From an uncultured beta proteobacterium (GTDB lineage Bacteria; Pseudomonadota; Gammaproteobacteria; Burkholderiales; Burkholderiaceae_E): a stretch of 64,000 nucleotides of DNA. Location: NCBI GenBank assembly GCA_903934295.1, contig CAIZNI010000013.1, positions 188,285 to 252,284 of the forward strand. The letters run 5' to 3'. This document shows, one piece after another, positions 35,753 to 45,499 of this stretch. The notes below the pieces were generated by a model. That model was given only the letters and a program-made list of their open reading frames with translations, ran no database searches and was not told where the DNA came from. Position numbers and translations under genes: made by a program. How positions within the stretch are numbered: the stretch's first letter is position 1; every line of letters starts with the position of its first letter.

Positions 35753-36628
35753 TCAGTCTCCGGTTCCAAAGGCGGCGCGCAGCGCGGCACCGGCGGCGGC
35801 GTGCGCGCGGCGCGCCGCCGGCACGAAGCCGCCGTGCTGAAAGAAGGCATGCACCATGCCCTCGAACACGGTGCAGCTGACCGGCACCGCTGCGTCGCGC
35901 AGGCGCCGGGCATAGGCCAGCCCCTCGTCGAGCAGCGGGTCGAACTCGGCCAGCGCGAGCCAGACCGGCGCCGCCTGCGTCAGGTTCGGGGCCAGCAGCG
36001 GCGCGAATCGCCAGTCGGTGCGATCGGCGTCCTGGCGAAGGTAATGCTGGAAGAACCACTGGATCACGTCGGCGTCGATCAGGAACCCGTGCGCCATCCG
36101 GCGATGCGACTCGGTGTCCTGGCGGGCCGCCAGGCCCGGGTAGATCAGCAACTGCAGCACCAGCGGGATGCCCCGGTCGCGCGCGTGCAGCGCGGTGGCG
36201 GTGGCCAGTGTGCCGCCGGCGCTGTCGCCGCCCACCGCCAGTCGGGCGACATCGACGCCCAGCACCGGCGCCTGCGCACGCAGCCAGTCGAGCGCCGCAA
36301 AGGCGTCGTCTACCGCGGCGGGGAACCGGTGCTCGGGCGCCAGCCGGTAGTCGACCGAATAGACATGGCAACCACCCGCCCGCGCCAGCACCCGGCACAG
36401 CCGGTCGTGGGTCTCGATCGAGCCGATGGTGAAGCCGCCGCCGTGAAAGAACAGCAGGCCCGGTTGCGGCTCGGCCCAGCCGTGCGCCAGCGGCACGTAC
36501 TGGCGCACGGTGATCTCGCGACCCGGCAGGCGCAGCCGGTGGTCGTGCAGTTCATGCATCGCCACCGGCGCGACGTCCAGCGTGAGCACCGCGCGGGCGT
36601 AGGCTGCCCGCGCGGCCACCGCGCCCAT
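35753..36628 (-). CDS. Alpha/beta hydrolase, hormone-sensitive-lipase family
   Basis: An esterase of the HSL type: FFHGGGFTIGS (oxyanion HGGG, about 60-70), VGGDSAGGTLA (catalytic Ser), LAEFDPLLDEG (Asp) and EGMVHAFFQ (His). The ATG at 36628 gives 291 residues. In-frame coding upstream (LDPQVAKILHWAHRAPGPRYPE, to about 36730) matches the normal N-terminal helix, but no conventional start codon precedes it, only CTG at 36733 overlapping the upstream gene's stop. Substrate unknown, typically short-chain esters. Confidence 0.88.
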   Translation of the reverse strand: MGAVAARAAYARAVLTLDVAPVAMHELHDHRLRLPGREITVRQYVPLAHGWAEPQPGLLFFHGGGFTIGSIETHDRLCRVLARAGGCHVYSVDYRLAPEHRFPAAVDDAFAALDWLRAQAPVLGVDVARLAVGGDSAGGTLATATALHARDRGIPLVLQLLIYPGLAARQDTESHRRMAHGFLIDADVIQWFFQHYLRQDADRTDWRFAPLLAPNLTQAAPVWLALAEFDPLLDEGLAYARRLRDAAVPVSCTVFEGMVHAFFQHGGFVPAARRAHAAAGAALRAAFGTGD

Positions 36629-36729
36629 CTCCGGATAGCGCGGGCCGGGCGCGCGGTGGGCCCAATGCAGGATCTTGGCGACCTGCGGGTCGAGCGCTGG
36701 CTCGCGCGCTGCGGCCGTTTCTTGCGCGC

Positions 36730-37494
36730 TCAGACGTCGAAGCCCGGGAAGTGGCGCTGAACCCGGCGCAGTGCCGCCGGCCAGGCGATCGAACCCCCCA
36801 TGCCGCGGGTGGCGGTGCGGGAGAAATCGCGCGCGGTGGCCAGCACACCCGGGTCGATGCGGATCAGCGGGGCGCCGCCCGCCTGCGCCAGGACCTGGAT
36901 CTCGCAGGCGCGCTGCAGCGTGAACATGTGCAGGAAAGCCTCGGGAATGCTGGCGCCCACCGTCAGCAGCCCGTGGTTACGAAGAATCAGATAGGCGTTG
37001 CTGCCCAGGTCGGCCACCAGCCGCGGCCGCTCTTCATCGCGCAGCGCGATGCCTTCGTAGTCGTGATAACCGAGGGCGCCCATCACCACCGACGCCTGCT
37101 GCGAGATCGGCAGCAGCCCGTCGCGCTGGGCCGATACCGCCACGCCGGCCGGCGTGTGGGTGTGCATCACGCAGACGACTTCCTCGCAGGCCTCGTGCAC
37201 CGTGCTGTGGATCAGGAAGCCCGCCGGATTGACCGGGTGCTCGGTGGCCAGGACCGGGCGGCAATGGCTGTCGACCTTGATCAGCGAGGAGGCGGTGATC
37301 TCCTCGAAGGCGAAGCCATAGGGGTTGATCAGGAAATGATGTTCCGGTCCCGGCACCCGGGCCGATATGTGGGTGAACACCAGGTCGTCCCAGCCGAACA
37401 GGGCGACGAGCCGGTAACAGGCGGCCAGATCGACCCGCAGCGCCCACTCTTCGGCGCTGACCTGATGGCGGATGTCGGTTTGCGGTGCGTTCAT
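36730..37494 (-). CDS. Class II aldolase/adducin family protein
   Basis: A 254-residue protein of the class II aldolase fold. Metal ligands are in VMHTHTPAG (about 110-118) and ILRNHGLLTVG (about 169-179); THISARVPGPEHHFLINPYG is the substrate-loop region. Family members are fuculose-phosphate aldolase-like enzymes and decarboxylases; the aldol substrate cannot be deduced. ATG 37494 overlaps the desaturase stop by four bases, so the two are translationally coupled. Confidence 0.9.
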   Translation of the reverse strand: MNAPQTDIRHQVSAEEWALRVDLAACYRLVALFGWDDLVFTHISARVPGPEHHFLINPYGFAFEEITASSLIKVDSHCRPVLATEHPVNPAGFLIHSTVHEACEEVVCVMHTHTPAGVAVSAQRDGLLPISQQASVVMGALGYHDYEGIALRDEERPRLVADLGSNAYLILRNHGLLTVGASIPEAFLHMFTLQRACEIQVLAQAGGAPLIRIDPGVLATARDFSRTATRGMGGSIAWPAALRRVQRHFPGFDV

Positions 37495-38588
37495 GTCCGG
37501 ATCTCCTGGTTGGGACGGGGGGCGTCGGCGGCCTCGGGATGGGCGAGGCCCTCGTGGCGGCCGGCGACGACGACGGAACCGCGCGGCGCAAAGACGCGCC
37601 GCAGGGTGTCGGTGAAGGGGCGGACCTCGGCGCCCTGCAGCAGGCCCTCGGTGTCGAGCCGCCGGTGCAGGGCGGCCAGCCGATAGTGCGGCACCGCCGG
37701 GTACAGGTGGTGCTCGATGTGATAGTTGACGTGGTGCGGAAAGAGCGCGAGCCGCACCAGCCATCCGAGCGGCCCGCGGCCCGGCAGGTTGGTGCGCGCC
37801 GCGGTCAGCGGCGACTCGTAGCCAGCGGGCGCGCCATGCTCGGCGACCGCCCGCAGGCGCAGCAAGGCCTGCAGCACCGTCGCCAGCGGCAGCAGCCACA
37901 GCACCGCATAGGCCGCCAGTCCGCGCCAGCCGCCCAGCAGCAGCGCCACCAGCGGCGCGCCAAGGTGGAAAGCGACCACCACCCAGCGATCGCGGCGCGC
38001 CGCGGTGCGCAGCGCCGGCGAGGTGTCGTCCAGCGGTCGCAGGGCCCGCCGGGCGTCGGTGTCGATCGCCGGCGCCCCGAAGAAATACGCATAGGTCCGC
38101 GGCGCGGTGCGCCCGCTCAGGTCGATCAGCAGCTTGCGCACCAGGTAGGCCCGTCCGCGCGGGTAACCGGCGTTCAGCGCAAGGTCCGGATCCTGCGTGC
38201 CGTAGAGGTGGTTGTGGTGCAGCCGGTGGGTGACCCGGTAGGTGCACATGGAAATGCCACCCAGCGTCGCCGCCAGCCGGCCGATCGCGTCATTGAGCGC
38301 GCGTGACGAGAACAGCCGGTAATGCGCCGCTTCGTGCGCCAGCACGAACAGCGCGTGCTGCTGCGTGCCCATCAGAAGCGCACAGGCGGCGACCAGCGCC
38401 CAGGCGCCCGCCTGCCAGGCCGACCAGCCGGCCCACACGAGCAGCGCGATCGCGAGAAAGGTCAGTGCCGGCGCGAGCACCCCGCGCCGGTCGTCCAGCC
38501 GGGTAAACGGCGCGAGCTGCGCGGCCTCAAGCAGCCGGCGCACGCGCCGGCCGTCGACCCGGAATTCTTCTCCGCGTTCGCCGGCCAT
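37491..38588 (-). CDS. Membrane fatty acid desaturase
   Basis: A 365-residue membrane di-iron desaturase. The three histidine boxes are HEAAHY (about 85-90), HRLHHNH (about 121-127) and HHVNYHIEHHLYP (about 280-292). Several membrane helices surround them. This FA_desaturase type introduces a double bond into lipid acyl chains or sphingolipid-like or carotenoid-like substrates. The first gene of a coupled pair with the class II aldolase-like protein; the shared role is unclear. Confidence 0.9.
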   Translation of the reverse strand: MAGERGEEFRVDGRRVRRLLEAAQLAPFTRLDDRRGVLAPALTFLAIALLVWAGWSAWQAGAWALVAACALLMGTQQHALFVLAHEAAHYRLFSSRALNDAIGRLAATLGGISMCTYRVTHRLHHNHLYGTQDPDLALNAGYPRGRAYLVRKLLIDLSGRTAPRTYAYFFGAPAIDTDARRALRPLDDTSPALRTAARRDRWVVVAFHLGAPLVALLLGGWRGLAAYAVLWLLPLATVLQALLRLRAVAEHGAPAGYESPLTAARTNLPGRGPLGWLVRLALFPHHVNYHIEHHLYPAVPHYRLAALHRRLDTEGLLQGAEVRPFTDTLRRVFAPRGSVVVAGRHEGLAHPEAADAPRPNQEIRT

Positions 38589-38592
38589 CGGC

Positions 38593-39591
38593 TCAGACCA
38601 GCTTGACGAGCTGCTTGCCGAAGTTCTGGCCCTTGAGCAAGCCCATGAAGGCCTGCGGCGCGCTTTCCAGGCCCTGCGCCACCGTCTCGCGATAGCGCAG
38701 GCGTCCTTCGGCCACCGCGGCGCCCAGTTCGGCCAGCGCCTGCGGCCAGATCTGCGGATGCTCGGAAATGATGAAACCCTGGACTTTCAGGCGACTCACC
38801 AGGATGGCGCGGATGTTGTTCACCGGGATGGCCTGGCCGTCGTAGCCGGCAATCAGTCCGCAGACCGCGATGCGCCCGAAGGCGTTCATGCGCGCCAGCA
38901 CCAGGTCGAGAACCTCGCCGCCGGTGTTCTCGAAATAGCCGTCGATGCCGTTCGGCGTGGCCGCCTTCAGGTCATCGCGCAGCTTGCCCGCCTTGTAGTC
39001 GACGCAGGCATCGAAGCCGAATTCCTCGACCACTGCCCGGCACTTGTCGGGACCGCCCGCCACGCCAACCACCCGGCAGCCCTTCGCCTTGGCCAGCTGG
39101 CCGACCACCGAGCCGACCGCGCCGCTGGCGGCCGACACCACCACCGTCTCGCCGGCCTTGGGTTCGATGATGCCGTTCAGCCCGTACCAGGCGGTCACGC
39201 CCGGCATGCCCACGCAGCCCAGGTAGGCCGACAGCGGCACGCGGCTGGTGTCGACCTTGGTGAGTCCGGTGCCGGCGACCACGCCGTAGAGCTGCCAGCC
39301 GACGCGTCCGATCACCTTGTCGCCCGGCTGGAAGCCGGGGTGGCGCGACTCGACCACTTCGCCCGCGGTCCCGCCTTCCATCACCTTGTCCAGCGGCTGG
39401 GGCTGGGCGTAGGACTTGCCGTCGTCCATGCGTCCGCGCATGTAGGGGTCGAGCGACAGGAAATGGTTGCGCACCAGCACCTCGCCGTCGGCCAGGGTCG
39501 GCAGCGGCGCCTGTTCGAGGCGGAAATTCTCGGGCGTGACGGCGCCGCGAGGGCGATTGGCCAGCACGATTCGCTGATTGATGAGGGTCAT
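38593..39591 (-). CDS. NADP-dependent oxidoreductase, CurA/PTGR-type
   Basis: A 332-residue medium-chain reductase without zinc sites. LSLDPYMRGRM (about 49-59), the Rossmann segment VVSAASGAVGSVVGQLAKAKGCRVVG (about 152-177; quoted in part SAASGAVGSVVGQ), and GYFENTGGEVLD are family features. Members reduce alpha,beta-double bonds of enones and alkenals (prostaglandin reductase, CurA). GGAAGG precedes the ATG. It is separated from the thioesterase gene by tandem terminator-like hairpins and therefore is probably transcribed independently. Confidence 0.93.
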   Translation of the reverse strand: MTLINQRIVLANRPRGAVTPENFRLEQAPLPTLADGEVLVRNHFLSLDPYMRGRMDDGKSYAQPQPLDKVMEGGTAGEVVESRHPGFQPGDKVIGRVGWQLYGVVAGTGLTKVDTSRVPLSAYLGCVGMPGVTAWYGLNGIIEPKAGETVVVSAASGAVGSVVGQLAKAKGCRVVGVAGGPDKCRAVVEEFGFDACVDYKAGKLRDDLKAATPNGIDGYFENTGGEVLDLVLARMNAFGRIAVCGLIAGYDGQAIPVNNIRAILVSRLKVQGFIISEHPQIWPQALAELGAAVAEGRLRYRETVAQGLESAPQAFMGLLKGQNFGKQLVKLV

Positions 39592-39612
39592 GGGATGCCT
39601 TCCGTTCAGTAG

Positions 39613-39765
39613 GGGAAACGATCGCCGGCTTGGGCCGGCGCATCAGAAGAAACGATCGCCGGCCAGGGCCGGCGGATCAGAAAAAAATTCGCCGGCCCGG
39701 GCCGACGGGTCAAAAAACCACCGGCCCGTGCCGGCGATCGGCGCTCTAGAGCGCCGGCGAATCAG
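39613..39765 (-). terminator. Tandem array of terminator-like hairpins after the thioesterase gene
   Basis: Three to four copies of a roughly 33-base unit each contain a GC hairpin (CGCCGGC-N4-GCCGGCG type). On the minus strand two hairpins are followed by T6 and T7 runs, i.e. intrinsic terminators; the other copies end in TTTC. The outermost palindrome is GGCGCTCTAGAGCGCC. They sit exactly between a minus-strand stop and the next minus-strand start. Confidence 0.75.
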
Positions 39766-40192
39766 TGCGCGCGGCCCGCACGCGCGGATGAACGTACTTG
39801 AACGTGCCCGACCCGCGCGCCACCACCCGCCCGGCGGGATCGGTGACCTCGCCCTCGCAGAACGCCATGGTGGCCGAGTGCTGCAGGCAGGTGCCGCGCC
39901 CCACCAGGGTGGGCCCCAGCCCCGGATTCATGAAGCTCGCCTTCATCTCGATCGTCATCACGCCCAGATCCTCATGGCCGTCCTGCCGGCGGCTGGCGCG
40001 CGCGGCGCGCGCCATGCAGACATCGAGCAGGGTCATCACCACGCCGCCGTGCGCGGTCGCCCGCGAGTTGCAGTGCTCCGGCTTGAGATCGAGCACCACC
40101 TCGCCGCCCTCGGCCAGGTCGGTGATGCGGCCGCCCAGATGGGTCAGGAACGGCGGCGGGACGGGCTGTCGGTGCTTCGGGGAATCGGGCAT
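39746..40192 (-). CDS. PaaI-family thioesterase
   Basis: A 148-residue hotdog-fold protein. NSRATAHGGVVMTLLDVCMA (about 44-63) carries the PaaI/4HBT signature HGG, and VGRGTCLQHSATMAFCEGEV and GSGTFKYV complete the fold. It hydrolyses acyl-CoA thioesters, often a release valve in beta-oxidation or aromatic degradation. It ends the minus-strand ligase-FadB-thiolase-thioesterase cluster, 79 bases after thiolase. Confidence 0.9.
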   Translation of the reverse strand: MPDSPKHRQPVPPPFLTHLGGRITDLAEGGEVVLDLKPEHCNSRATAHGGVVMTLLDVCMARAARASRRQDGHEDLGVMTIEMKASFMNPGLGPTLVGRGTCLQHSATMAFCEGEVTDPAGRVVARGSGTFKYVHPRVRAARTDSPAL

Positions 40193-40270
40193 CAGGCAAA
40201 AGGGGAAGAACGGGGCTGCGCGAACGCGGGCGCCCCGCGCCGTCGCCAGCGCAGGGCGAGAGAAAACGGC

Positions 40271-41449
40271 TCAGATGATCTCGAACAGGCCGGCCGCGCC
40301 CATGCCGCCACCGATGCACATGGTGACCACCGCCAGCTTGCTGCCGCGGCGCCGGCCCTCGATCAGGGCATGGCCGGTCAGGCGCTGGCCGCTCACGCCA
40401 TAGGGGTGGCCGACCGCGATCGCACCGCCATTGACGTTGAGCCGGTCGTTGGGAATGCCCAGCCGGTCACGCGAGTAGATCACCTGGACCGCGAAGGCCT
40501 CGTTCAGTTCCCACAGGTCGATGTCATCGACCTTCTTGCCGGCGCGTGCCAGCAGCTTGGGCACCGCGAACACCGGCCCGATGCCCATCTCGTCGGGTTC
40601 GCACCCGGCGACCGCGAAGCCGCGGAAGTAGCCCAGCGGCTTGAGCCCGCGTTTCTCGGCCAGTCGGGCTTCCATCACCACCACCGCGCCGGCGCCATCG
40701 GAGAACTGGCTCGCGTTGCCCGCCGAGATCACGCCGCCGGCGATCGCCGGCCGGATCTGCGACACCGCTTCGAGGGTGGTGCCCTCGCGCCGGCCTTCGT
40801 CGTCGGCCAGTGTGACTTCGCGGGTGATCATCGCGCCGGTCTGCTTGTCGACCGTCGCCATGGTCACGGTGATCGGGACGATCTCGTCCTTGAATCGCCC
40901 CAGCGCGGCCGCCGCGCAGGCGCGCTGCTGGCTCTGCACGCCGTACTCGTCCTGGCGCTCGCGCGAGATGGCGTAGCGGCTGGCGACCGTCTCGGCGGTC
41001 TGCAGCATCGGCCAGTAGACCTCCGGCTTGCGGGCCAGCAGCGCCGGGTCGGTGAGCATGTGGCGATTGGATTCGTTCTGGACGCAGGAAATCGATTCGA
41101 CGCCGCCGGCGACATAGACATCGCCCTCGCCGGCGATGATCCGCTGGGCGGCCATCGCGATCGTCTGCAGGCCCGACGAGCAGAAGCGGTTGATGGTCAC
41201 TCCCGAGGTCGTCACCGGGCAGCCGGCCATCAGCGCGATCTGGCGCGCGATGTTCGATCCGGTCGCGCCCTCCGGGGTGGCACAGCCCATCAGCACATCC
41301 TCGACCTCGGCCGGGTCGATGCCGGCGCGCTCGATCGCGGCGCGCACCGCGTGCCCGCCCATGGTCGCGCCGTGGGTCATGTTCAGCGCACCGCGCCAGG
41401 ATTTGGCCAGCCCGGTCCGGGCGGTAGAGACGATGACAGCTTCACGCAT
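40271..41449 (-). CDS. Acetyl-CoA acetyltransferase (thiolase)
   Basis: A 392-residue thiolase. The nucleophilic Cys is in [12 protein letters not shown] (about 84-95), the second motif [20 protein letters not shown] (about 339-358) bears the active His, and the last motif [11 protein letters not shown] (about 375-385) carries the catalytic Cys. It performs the final cleavage of beta-oxidation or the reverse condensation. It lies downstream of the bifunctional FadB/J-type gene, and together they make a beta-oxidation unit. Confidence 0.96.
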   Translation of the reverse strand: MREAVIVSTARTGLAKSWRGALNMTHGATMGGHAVRAAIERAGIDPAEVEDVLMGCATPEGATGSNIARQIALMAGCPVTTSGVTINRFCSSGLQTIAMAAQRIIAGEGDVYVAGGVESISCVQNESNRHMLTDPALLARKPEVYWPMLQTAETVASRYAISRERQDEYGVQSQQRACAAAALGRFKDEIVPITVTMATVDKQTGAMITREVTLADDEGRREGTTLEAVSQIRPAIAGGVISAGNASQFSDGAGAVVVMEARLAEKRGLKPLGYFRGFAVAGCEPDEMGIGPVFAVPKLLARAGKKVDDIDLWELNEAFAVQVIYSRDRLGIPNDRLNVNGGAIAVGHPYGVSGQRLTGHALIEGRRRGSKLAVVTMCIGGGMGAAGLFEII

Positions 41450-41512
41450 TTCAGGATCCTTTCGCAGGAGGACCGCACGCCCGCCGGGCGCCGGTCCGGG
41501 AGTGTGGGAGGG

Positions 41513-43606
41513 TCAGCCGTTGAAGCCCTTGCCTTCAGCGGCCAGCCGGGCCAGCAGCGGCGCGGGCGTCCAGAAGTCGGTGTCGCCGTGACCGAGCGCG
41601 GCGAAACCCTTCATGCGGTTGACCACGTTGTACAGGCCGCAGATGTCGGCGTACAGCATCGGCCCGCCGCGGTGAACCGGGAAGCCGTAGCCGGTCAGGT
41701 AGATCATGTCGATGTCCGAGGCCCGCAGCGCGATCCCTTCCTCGAGGATGCGCGCGCCTTCGTTGACCAGGGCGAACACCAGCCGGTGGATGATCTCGTC
41801 ATCGGTGATCCGGCGCGCGGTGATGCCGAGCTCGGCCCGGTGGTCGGTGATCAGCTGGTCGATCACCGGATCGGGAATCGCGTCGCGCTTGCCGGCCTCG
41901 TAGCGGTAGTAGCCCGCACCGGTCTTCTGGCCGAAGCGGCCGAGTTCGCACACCTTGTCGGCGACCTTCGGGTAGAGCATGTCCGGGCGCTCGAGGTAGC
42001 GGCGCTTGCGGATGTACCAGCCGACATCGTTGCCGGCCAGGTCGGCCATGCGGAACGGGCCCATCGCGAAGCCCCATTTCTCGACCGCGCGGTCGACCTG
42101 CTGCGGGCTGGCGCCTTCTTCGAGCAGGTAGGCCGCCTGACGGCTGTACTGTTCGATCATCCGGTTGCCGATGAAGCCGTCGCACACGCCGGACACCACG
42201 CCCAGCTTGCCGATCCGGCGGGCCAGCTGCAGCGTTGTCGCCAGCACGTCCTTGCCGGTGTGCTCGCCGCGCACGATCTCGAGCAGGCGCATCACATTGG
42301 CCGGGCTGAAGAAGTGCGTGCCGATCACGTCCTGCGGGCGCCGGGTGAAGGCGGCGATCTGGTTCACATCGAGGGTCGAGGTGTTCGAGGCGAGGATCGC
42401 GCCGGGTTTCATCACCTCGTCGAGTTTGCGGAAGACGGCTTCCTTGACCGGCATGTCCTCGAAGACCGCCTCGACCACGATGTCGGCGCTGCCGATCTCG
42501 TCATAGGACAGGGTCGGGGTGATCAGCCCCATTCGCCGCTCGACGTCCTCGGGCTTGATGCGCCCCTTCTTGGCCGAGCTTTCATAGTTGCGCCGGATCA
42601 CCGCCAGCCCGCGATCGAGCGCGTCCTGGCGGACCTCGAGCATCTTCACCGCAATGCCGGCGTTGGCGAAGTTCATCGCGATGCCCCCGCCCATGGTGCC
42701 GGCGCCAATGACCGCGGCGCTGGCGATCGGCCGCACCGGCGTGCTGTCGGGCACGTCCGGAATCTTGCTGGCCGCCCGTTCGCCGAAGAACACATGGCGC
42801 AGCGCCTTCGATTCCGGGGTCTCGACCAGTTCCATGAAGCACTGGTGCTCGAATCGGATGCCTTCGTCGAAGGACATCGTCACCGACGCGGCCACCGCCT
42901 CGACGCACTTGCGCGGCGCCGGGTAGTTGCGCGCGACCGTGGCGACCGTGTTGCGGGCGAACTGCAGGAAGGGTTCGGCCATCGGGAAGTCGACCTTCAG
43001 GTCGCGCACCCGCGGCAGGCCCCGCCCCTCGGCCAGTGCCTGGCGGGCAAAGGTGACCGCGCCGCCCAGCAGGTCACCCTCGATGATCGCGTCGAACAGC
43101 CGCGTGCCCTTGAATTTCTCGGAGGGGACGGCCTGACCCGACACGATCATGTTCAGGGCCATGGTGAACGGCACCACGCGCGGCAGGCGCTGGGTGCCGC
43201 CGGCGCCGGGCAGCACGCCCAGCTTGACCTCCGGCAGCGCGATCTGGGCGCCCGGCGACGCCACGCGGAAATGGCAGCCGAGTGCCAACTCGAGTCCGCC
43301 GCCCATCGCCACCGAATGCACCGCCGCGATGACCGGCTTGGTCGCGCCCTCGATCAGGTCGATCACCGTGCCCAGGCTGGGCTCGGCCGATGCCTGCGGG
43401 GTGTTGAACTCGCGGATGTCGGCGCCGCCCGAGAAGGCCTTGCCGGCGCCGGTGAGCACGATTGCCCGGATGGCCGGATCGGCCAGCGCCTGGTTCATGC
43501 CTTCGACGATGCCGCGGCGCAGGCCCAGGCCCAGGCCGTTGACCGGCGGGCTGCTCATGGTGATGACAGCGACATCGCCCTGGACGCTGTAGGGTGCTTG
43601 GTTCAC
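41513..43606 (-). CDS. Bifunctional enoyl-CoA hydratase/3-hydroxyacyl-CoA dehydrogenase
   Basis: A roughly 697-residue fusion enzyme of the FadB/FadJ type. The crotonase half shows [15 protein letters not shown] (about 50-64) and [18 protein letters not shown]. The dehydrogenase half shows the NAD-binding [22 protein letters not shown] (about 300-320; quoted in part [14 protein letters not shown]) and the [15 protein letters not shown] motif. I prefer GTG 43606 because GGAG is five bases upstream; the track ATG at 43621 adds five residues. It performs steps two and three of beta-oxidation. An inverted repeat lies 30 bases upstream. Confidence 0.95.
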   Translation of the reverse strand: MNQAPYSVQGDVAVITMSSPPVNGLGLGLRRGIVEGMNQALADPAIRAIVLTGAGKAFSGGADIREFNTPQASAEPSLGTVIDLIEGATKPVIAAVHSVAMGGGLELALGCHFRVASPGAQIALPEVKLGVLPGAGGTQRLPRVVPFTMALNMIVSGQAVPSEKFKGTRLFDAIIEGDLLGGAVTFARQALAEGRGLPRVRDLKVDFPMAEPFLQFARNTVATVARNYPAPRKCVEAVAASVTMSFDEGIRFEHQCFMELVETPESKALRHVFFGERAASKIPDVPDSTPVRPIASAAVIGAGTMGGGIAMNFANAGIAVKMLEVRQDALDRGLAVIRRNYESSAKKGRIKPEDVERRMGLITPTLSYDEIGSADIVVEAVFEDMPVKEAVFRKLDEVMKPGAILASNTSTLDVNQIAAFTRRPQDVIGTHFFSPANVMRLLEIVRGEHTGKDVLATTLQLARRIGKLGVVSGVCDGFIGNRMIEQYSRQAAYLLEEGASPQQVDRAVEKWGFAMGPFRMADLAGNDVGWYIRKRRYLERPDMLYPKVADKVCELGRFGQKTGAGYYRYEAGKRDAIPDPVIDQLITDHRAELGITARRITDDEIIHRLVFALVNEGARILEEGIALRASDIDMIYLTGYGFPVHRGGPMLYADICGLYNVVNRMKGFAALGHGDTDFWTPAPLLARLAAEGKGFNG

Positions 43607-43633
43607 GTTGGCTCCATCCATGCGTTATGAAAT

Positions 43634-43643
43634 CGAACGTTCG
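43634..43643. promoter_or_regulatory. Palindromic operator-like site CGAACGTTCG upstream of the fadB-type gene
   Basis: CGAACGTTCG is a perfect ten-base palindrome extended by GTTCGTT into a tandem GTTC series. It is in an AT-rich patch directly upstream of the bifunctional beta-oxidation gene. TetR-type fatty-acid regulators bind sites of this style; the actual regulator is not in the window. Confidence 0.5.
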
Positions 43644-43718
43644 TTCGTTTTGAATTCGTCAAAAGCGCGGGCCTGTCGAGGCCCGCGGCGGTGAAGTGTA
43701 GCGCCGCGCCGCCACCGA

Positions 43719-45362
43719 TCAGGCGGTGGGCAGCCGGTAGTCACCGAACTGCTCGCGCAGCCGGGTCTTCAGGATCTTGCCGGTCGCGCCCAGCGGAATG
43801 GCCTCGACGAACTGCACGTCGTCCGGGGTCCACCACTTGGCGATCTTGCCGTCATAGAACGCGATCATTTCCTCGCGGGTGGCCTGTGCGCCGGGCTTGA
43901 GCGCCACGATCAGCAGCGGGCGCTCATCCCATTTCGGGTGGGCCACGCCGATCACCGCCGCATTGGCGACCGCCGGGTGCGACAGCGCCAGGTTTTCCAG
44001 GTCGATGGAACTGATCCACTCGCCGCCCGACTTGATCACATCCTTGCTGCGGTCGGTGATCTGCATGTAGCCCTGGGCATCGATGGTCGCCACGTCGCCC
44101 GTGGGGAACCAGCCGCGTCCCTGCTCGTCGTAGACCAGCGGATCGCCGCCCTCGCCACGGAAATACTCGCGCAGCACCCAGGGGCCGCGCACCAGCAGGT
44201 TGCCGTAAGTGCTGCCGTCCCAGGGCAGTTCGCCCCCTTCCTCGCCGACGATCTTCATGTCGATGCCGAAGATGACATGGCCTTGCTTGGCGAAGATCTT
44301 CTGCTGCTCTTCGGTCGACAGCGCCAGGTGCCGGTTCTGCAGGCGCGAGAGCGTGCCCAGCGGCGACAGCTCGGTCATGCCCCAGGCGTGGATCACGTCG
44401 ACGCCGTAGGTCTCGCGGAAGGTGCGGATCATCGCGGGCGGGCAAGCCGAGCCGCCGATCACCGTGCGGGTGAGCGTGCTGAAACGCAGGTTGTTGGCGC
44501 TCACGTATTGCAGCAGACCCAGCCACACGGTGGGCACGCCGGCCGAATAGGTGACGCCCTCGGCCTCGAACAGTTCGTAGATCGACTTGCCGTCCAGCGC
44601 CGGCCCGGGCAGCACCAGCTTGGCGCCCACCATCGGGCACACATACGGCAGGCCCCAGGCGTTCACATGGAACATCGGCACCACCGGCAGGATCGAGTCG
44701 CGCGCCGAGGCGCCCATCGCGTCGGGCAGCGCCGCGGCGTAGGCGTGGAGCACCGTCGAGCGGTGCGAATACAGCGCGCCTTTCGGATTGCCGGTCGTGC
44801 CCGAGGTGTAGCACAGCGCCACCGCGCTGCGCTCGTCGAGCTCGGGCCATTGCCAGTCGTCGGCGCCCTGGGCCATCAGGGTCTCGTAGTTGAGCAGGTT
44901 CGGGATCTTGTCGGAGACCGGCTGGCGGTCGGCGTCGACCATTGCGATCCAGGCCTTCACCTGCGGGCAATGGGGCGCGATCGCTTCGATGATCGGCAGG
45001 AAGGTGATGTCGAAGGCGAAGAAACGGTCGCCCGCGTGGTTGACGATCCAGGCGAGCTGCTCGGGGTGCAGGCGCGGGTTGATGGTGTGCACCACCGAGC
45101 CCATCCCGCCGGCCGCGTAATAGATCTCCACATGGCGATAGCCGTTCCAGGCCAGCGTGGCGACCCGTTCGCCGGGTTGCGCGCCCAGGTGGGTGAGCGC
45201 CGAGGCCATGCGCCGGGCGCGCTGCTCGCATTGCGCATAGGTGTAACGGTGGATGTCGCCCTCGACGCGCCGCGAGACGATTTCAGTGTCGCCATGGTGG
45301 CGGGCGGCATGCTGCAGGATCGACGAGATCAGCAGCGGCATGTCCATCATCAGACCTTGCAT
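43719..45362 (-). CDS. Long-chain fatty-acid-CoA ligase-like AMP-binding protein
   Basis: A 547-residue adenylate-forming enzyme: [18 protein letters not shown] (about 184-201), [10 protein letters not shown] (about 331-340), [16 protein letters not shown] and [20 protein letters not shown]; catalytic Lys in LGATGKILK. It matches the group annotated as long-chain-fatty-acid-CoA ligases. ATG 45362 is preferred over the track's GTG at 45368 because GGAG is seven bases upstream. It begins the minus-strand ligase-FadB-thiolase-thioesterase cluster, whose members act in sequence. Confidence 0.93.
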   Translation of the reverse strand: MQGLMMDMPLLISSILQHAARHHGDTEIVSRRVEGDIHRYTYAQCEQRARRMASALTHLGAQPGERVATLAWNGYRHVEIYYAAGGMGSVVHTINPRLHPEQLAWIVNHAGDRFFAFDITFLPIIEAIAPHCPQVKAWIAMVDADRQPVSDKIPNLLNYETLMAQGADDWQWPELDERSAVALCYTSGTTGNPKGALYSHRSTVLHAYAAALPDAMGASARDSILPVVPMFHVNAWGLPYVCPMVGAKLVLPGPALDGKSIYELFEAEGVTYSAGVPTVWLGLLQYVSANNLRFSTLTRTVIGGSACPPAMIRTFRETYGVDVIHAWGMTELSPLGTLSRLQNRHLALSTEEQQKIFAKQGHVIFGIDMKIVGEEGGELPWDGSTYGNLLVRGPWVLREYFRGEGGDPLVYDEQGRGWFPTGDVATIDAQGYMQITDRSKDVIKSGGEWISSIDLENLALSHPAVANAAVIGVAHPKWDERPLLIVALKPGAQATREEMIAFYDGKIAKWWTPDDVQFVEAIPLGATGKILKTRLREQFGDYRLPTA

Positions 45363-45487
45363 CGACACTCTCCGGAAGGTGGTTCAAAGGTGAGGCGCGA
45401 TGGTGTCGCCAGTGCCGCCCGCCGTCAAGCGGCCCCTGCCCGCAGCGCGGTTGCTGGCAGCCTCAGGCAGGGTCTTTGCCGGGCGCA

Positions 45488-45499
45488 TAGAATCACGAC
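45488..45499 (+). promoter_or_regulatory. -10-like element six bases before selO ATG
   Basis: TAGAAT (45488-45493) is followed by six bases and then the selO ATG, the same geometry as at ygfZ and yciB. No Shine-Dalgarno is visible, so a leaderless transcript is possible. Confidence 0.45.

Noticed and set aside
39578-43630. 1350-residue plus-strand ORF
   Set aside because: Longest shadow frame in the window, antisense to thioesterase, thiolase and the FadB/J-type gene; composition (His, Arg, Gly rich) is that of reversed coding DNA.
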